The translations under genes were made by a program, and so were the position numbers. 39,611 nucleotides of DNA from a virus, in IMG/VR virus record IMGVR_UViG_3300049046_000072, positions 1 to 39,611 of that record; one strand, written 5' to 3'. The notes beneath the pieces were generated by a model, which worked only from the letters and a program-made list of their open reading frames with translations, had not been told where the DNA came from and made no database searches. Positions 38,798-39,611 of the stretch are shown here, piece by piece (the first letter of the stretch is position 1; the number at the start of each line of letters is the position of its first letter).

Positions 38798-38983
38798 ATG
38801 CCGGAAAAAATATTAACAACAACGGATATGCGCGGTTACGGTTCCGGTTACGGTGACGGTGACGGTTACGGTGACGGTTCCGGTTCCGGTTACGGTTCCG
38901 GTTACGGTTACGGTGACGGTGACGGTTACGGTTACGGTTACGGTTCCGGTTCCGGTTACGGTGACGGTTACGGTTCAGCGTAG
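38798..38983 (+). CDS. Gly-Tyr-Gly-(Ser/Asp) repeat protein (61 aa)
   Basis: One base after the DUF6948-like gene. After a short opening (PEKILTTTDMR) the chain is GYGSGYGDG-type dipeptides: Gly alternating with Tyr, Ser and Asp. The DNA is a hexamer tandem (GGTTAC, GGTTCC, GGTGAC). Low-complexity, likely disordered and able to phase-separate or act as a flexible linker. Real because it follows an overlap-style spacing and keeps frame; length may vary between isolates. Confidence 0.65.
   Translation: MPEKILTTTDMRGYGSGYGDGDGYGDGSGSGYGSGYGYGDGDGYGYGYGSGSGYGDGYGSA
38833..38975. repeat. Hexanucleotide tandem repeat coding Gly-Tyr/Ser/Asp
   Basis: Units of GGT plus TAC, TCC or GAC, nearly uninterrupted. 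Replication slippage could change copy number without changing frame, which would vary the protein length. Confidence 0.75.
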
Positions 38984-38995
38984 CTCATTAAAAAT

Positions 38996-39076
38996 CTAGG
39001 GTGCGGGGGTGATGTCAAACAACGCAAGCTATACCCCGTTAAATGACTTGAATGACAAATAGATAGTCAGCCCTAG
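38996..39076 (+). ncRNA. Structured RNA closed by CTAGGG/CCCTAG
   Basis: Outer stem CTAGGG (38996-39001) with CCCTAG (39071-39076). Inner options: GGGGT/ACCCC (39006-39010, 39033-39037), TGTCA/TGACA (39013-39017, 39053-39057) and TGAC/GTCA (39053-39056, 39066-39069), partly exclusive. Contains a 16-codon frame (MSNNASYTPLNDLNDK) after GGGGGTG. It abuts the tRNA-like element at 39080. Class unknown. Confidence 0.4.
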
Positions 39077-39079
39077 TTT

Positions 39080-39175
39080 GGAAACGTAGCCTTAAAAGGA
39101 ATAAAGGCTATCTGTATATGAACAGTGATTGTGTCCTTATACAGGTATATGGGAGTTCGATTCTCCCCGTTTCCG
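39080..39175 (+). ncRNA. tRNA-like element with 10-bp arm in place of the anticodon arm
   Basis: Perfect 7-bp acceptor GGAAACG/CGTTTCC, then discriminator G. D arm GCC(TT)/(AA)GGC with GG in the loop, T arm GGGAG/CTCCC with canonical TTCGATT loop. Between D and T arms is TATCTGTATA/TATACAGGTA (10 bp) with a 19-base loop, not a 7-base anticodon loop. 96 bases, near the size of Ser/SeC tRNAs, but no anticodon could be placed. Not a tmRNA (no G3:U70, no pseudoknots). Possibly a tRNA mimic; it lies 68 bases before the initiator gene. Confidence 0.55.
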
Positions 39176-39243
39176 CCCGTTAATTCGGCAAGCATTGATC
39201 TGCTTGAGATTGGTCTTTATTAAGCCGGTAGTGTGCACTACAC

Positions 39244-39611
39244 ATGGCAAAACAACGCATTATAAATACACGGTTTTGGTCTGACAATTTTGTATCTGAT
39301 TTAAACCCTCTCGACAGATATCTTTTCCTATATTTCCTCACCAATGAGCACACGACCATTGCGGGAATATATGAATTGCCACTTAAAACTATGGCAAATG
39401 AGACTGGCCTTGAAGTGGACATGCTTAAAAAGATGATCAGGCGTCTAATGGGCAAAATTTACTACATAGACGGGTGGGTATATATCAAGAATTTTCAAAA
39501 ACACCAGTCTGTAACCAGCTCATCGGTTCAACAAGGCATAGAAAAGGCTCTTGCCATAGTACCTTCAGAAATACGGCTTAAAATAAAGGCTATTTCAGAA
39601 GGGGGGGAGGG
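39244..39611 (+). CDS. Replication initiation protein, N-terminal part (cut by window end)
   Basis: Starts MAKQRIINTRFWSDNFVSDL. Residues 1-85 form a winged-helix domain (NPLDRYLFLYFLTN, GIYELPLKTMANETGLE, YYIDGWVYIKNFQKHQ) typical of phage replisome organisers/initiators. A helix follows and the frame stays open to the last base, ending in a G-rich run that codes the Gly/Glu linker. Continues at 1-342. No Shine-Dalgarno is visible upstream. Binds the origin, probably nearby. Confidence 0.82.
   Translation, partial: MAKQRIINTRFWSDNFVSDLNPLDRYLFLYFLTNEHTTIAGIYELPLKTMANETGLEVDMLKKMIRRLMGKIYYIDGWVYIKNFQKHQSVTSSSVQQGIEKALAIVPSEIRLKIKAISEGGE

Noticed and set aside
39080-39175. tmRNA
   Set aside because: No G3:U70 pair, no pseudoknot chain and no tag reading frame in the right place; only 96 bases.
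38996-39175. Group I intron
   Set aside because: Too small and no clear P3-P7 core; the resemblance of a short GATAGTC segment to an S element is weak.
1-39611. CRISPR array or insertion sequence
   Set aside because: No regularly spaced direct repeats and no transposase gene; the regular GGT-TAC repeat at 38833 is coding and continuous.

Overview
The window looks like one essentially complete genome of a tailed, podovirus-like phage (about 39.6 kb), opened inside its replication-initiator gene. The N-terminal half of that gene runs off the right end (39244-39611) and its C-terminal half runs in from the left end (1-342), which points to a circular or circularly permuted assembly. Almost everything is on the + strand in tightly packed genes with ATGA, GTGA and TAATG overlaps. 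The standard genetic code fits, because TGA works as a normal stop throughout. The likely host is a Patescibacteria/CPR (Parcubacteria-like) bacterium. This is inferred from the WWNPFSW-type secreted moron, the T/N/S-rich repeat proteins of the kind seen on such cells, the compact gene set and the lack of any phage polymerase or helicase. It is not proven from the sequence.

Layout from the left. 1-3764: end of the replication initiator, then a run of small genes with an HNH homing endonuclease, a NinG-like recombination protein and a MazG-like nucleotide diphosphohydrolase. 3765-4771: a terminator, a promoter with a DnaA-box-like site and small zinc-finger or basic proteins. 4772-7810: a membrane protein, a HEXXH protein, small terminase, a glycosyltransferase and large terminase. 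7811-20238: portal, scaffold, major capsid, connector, fibre/hinge, nozzle-like protein and two probable ejection proteins. 20239-20947: an inverted secreted-protein cargo gene. 20998-30445: a collagen-like fibre, an 1847-residue Sec-signal repeat protein, a methyltransferase-glycosyltransferase fusion and a beta-sandwich fibre. 30445-33427: lysis region (membrane protein, papain-like and NlpC/CHAP-like proteins, holin-like protein, lysozyme/transglycosylase-like protein) with a DEDD exonuclease inside it. 33428-35824: an RNA- and regulation-rich stretch. 35825-38983: small genes, a RecB/Cas4-like nuclease, a second HNH, an SSB-like protein and a Gly-Tyr repeat protein. 38996-39175: structured RNA and a tRNA-like element just before the initiator.

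Functionally the phage probably relies on host polymerases. It supplies an initiator, SSB, nucleases and NinG for replication and recombination, a terminase/portal/HK97-fold capsid for assembly, a short-tail apparatus with several fibres, and several wall-active enzymes for entry and lysis. It encodes two glycosyltransferase-like proteins. No integrase catalytic domain and no classical repressor were seen.

The most unusual layer is RNA. There is a roughly 280-nt multi-helix RNA with a pseudoknot (35526-35803) and a promoter-hairpin-terminator small RNA just before it. There is a tRNA-like element with a 10-bp arm in place of the anticodon arm. A promoter followed at once by a near-identical terminator occurs three times. 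Complementary motifs (AATCGGTGG and CCCACCGATT) sit between structural genes, mostly in or beside hairpins, and could pair with each other around the capsid cistron. All RNA structures were folded by eye and need covariation tests.
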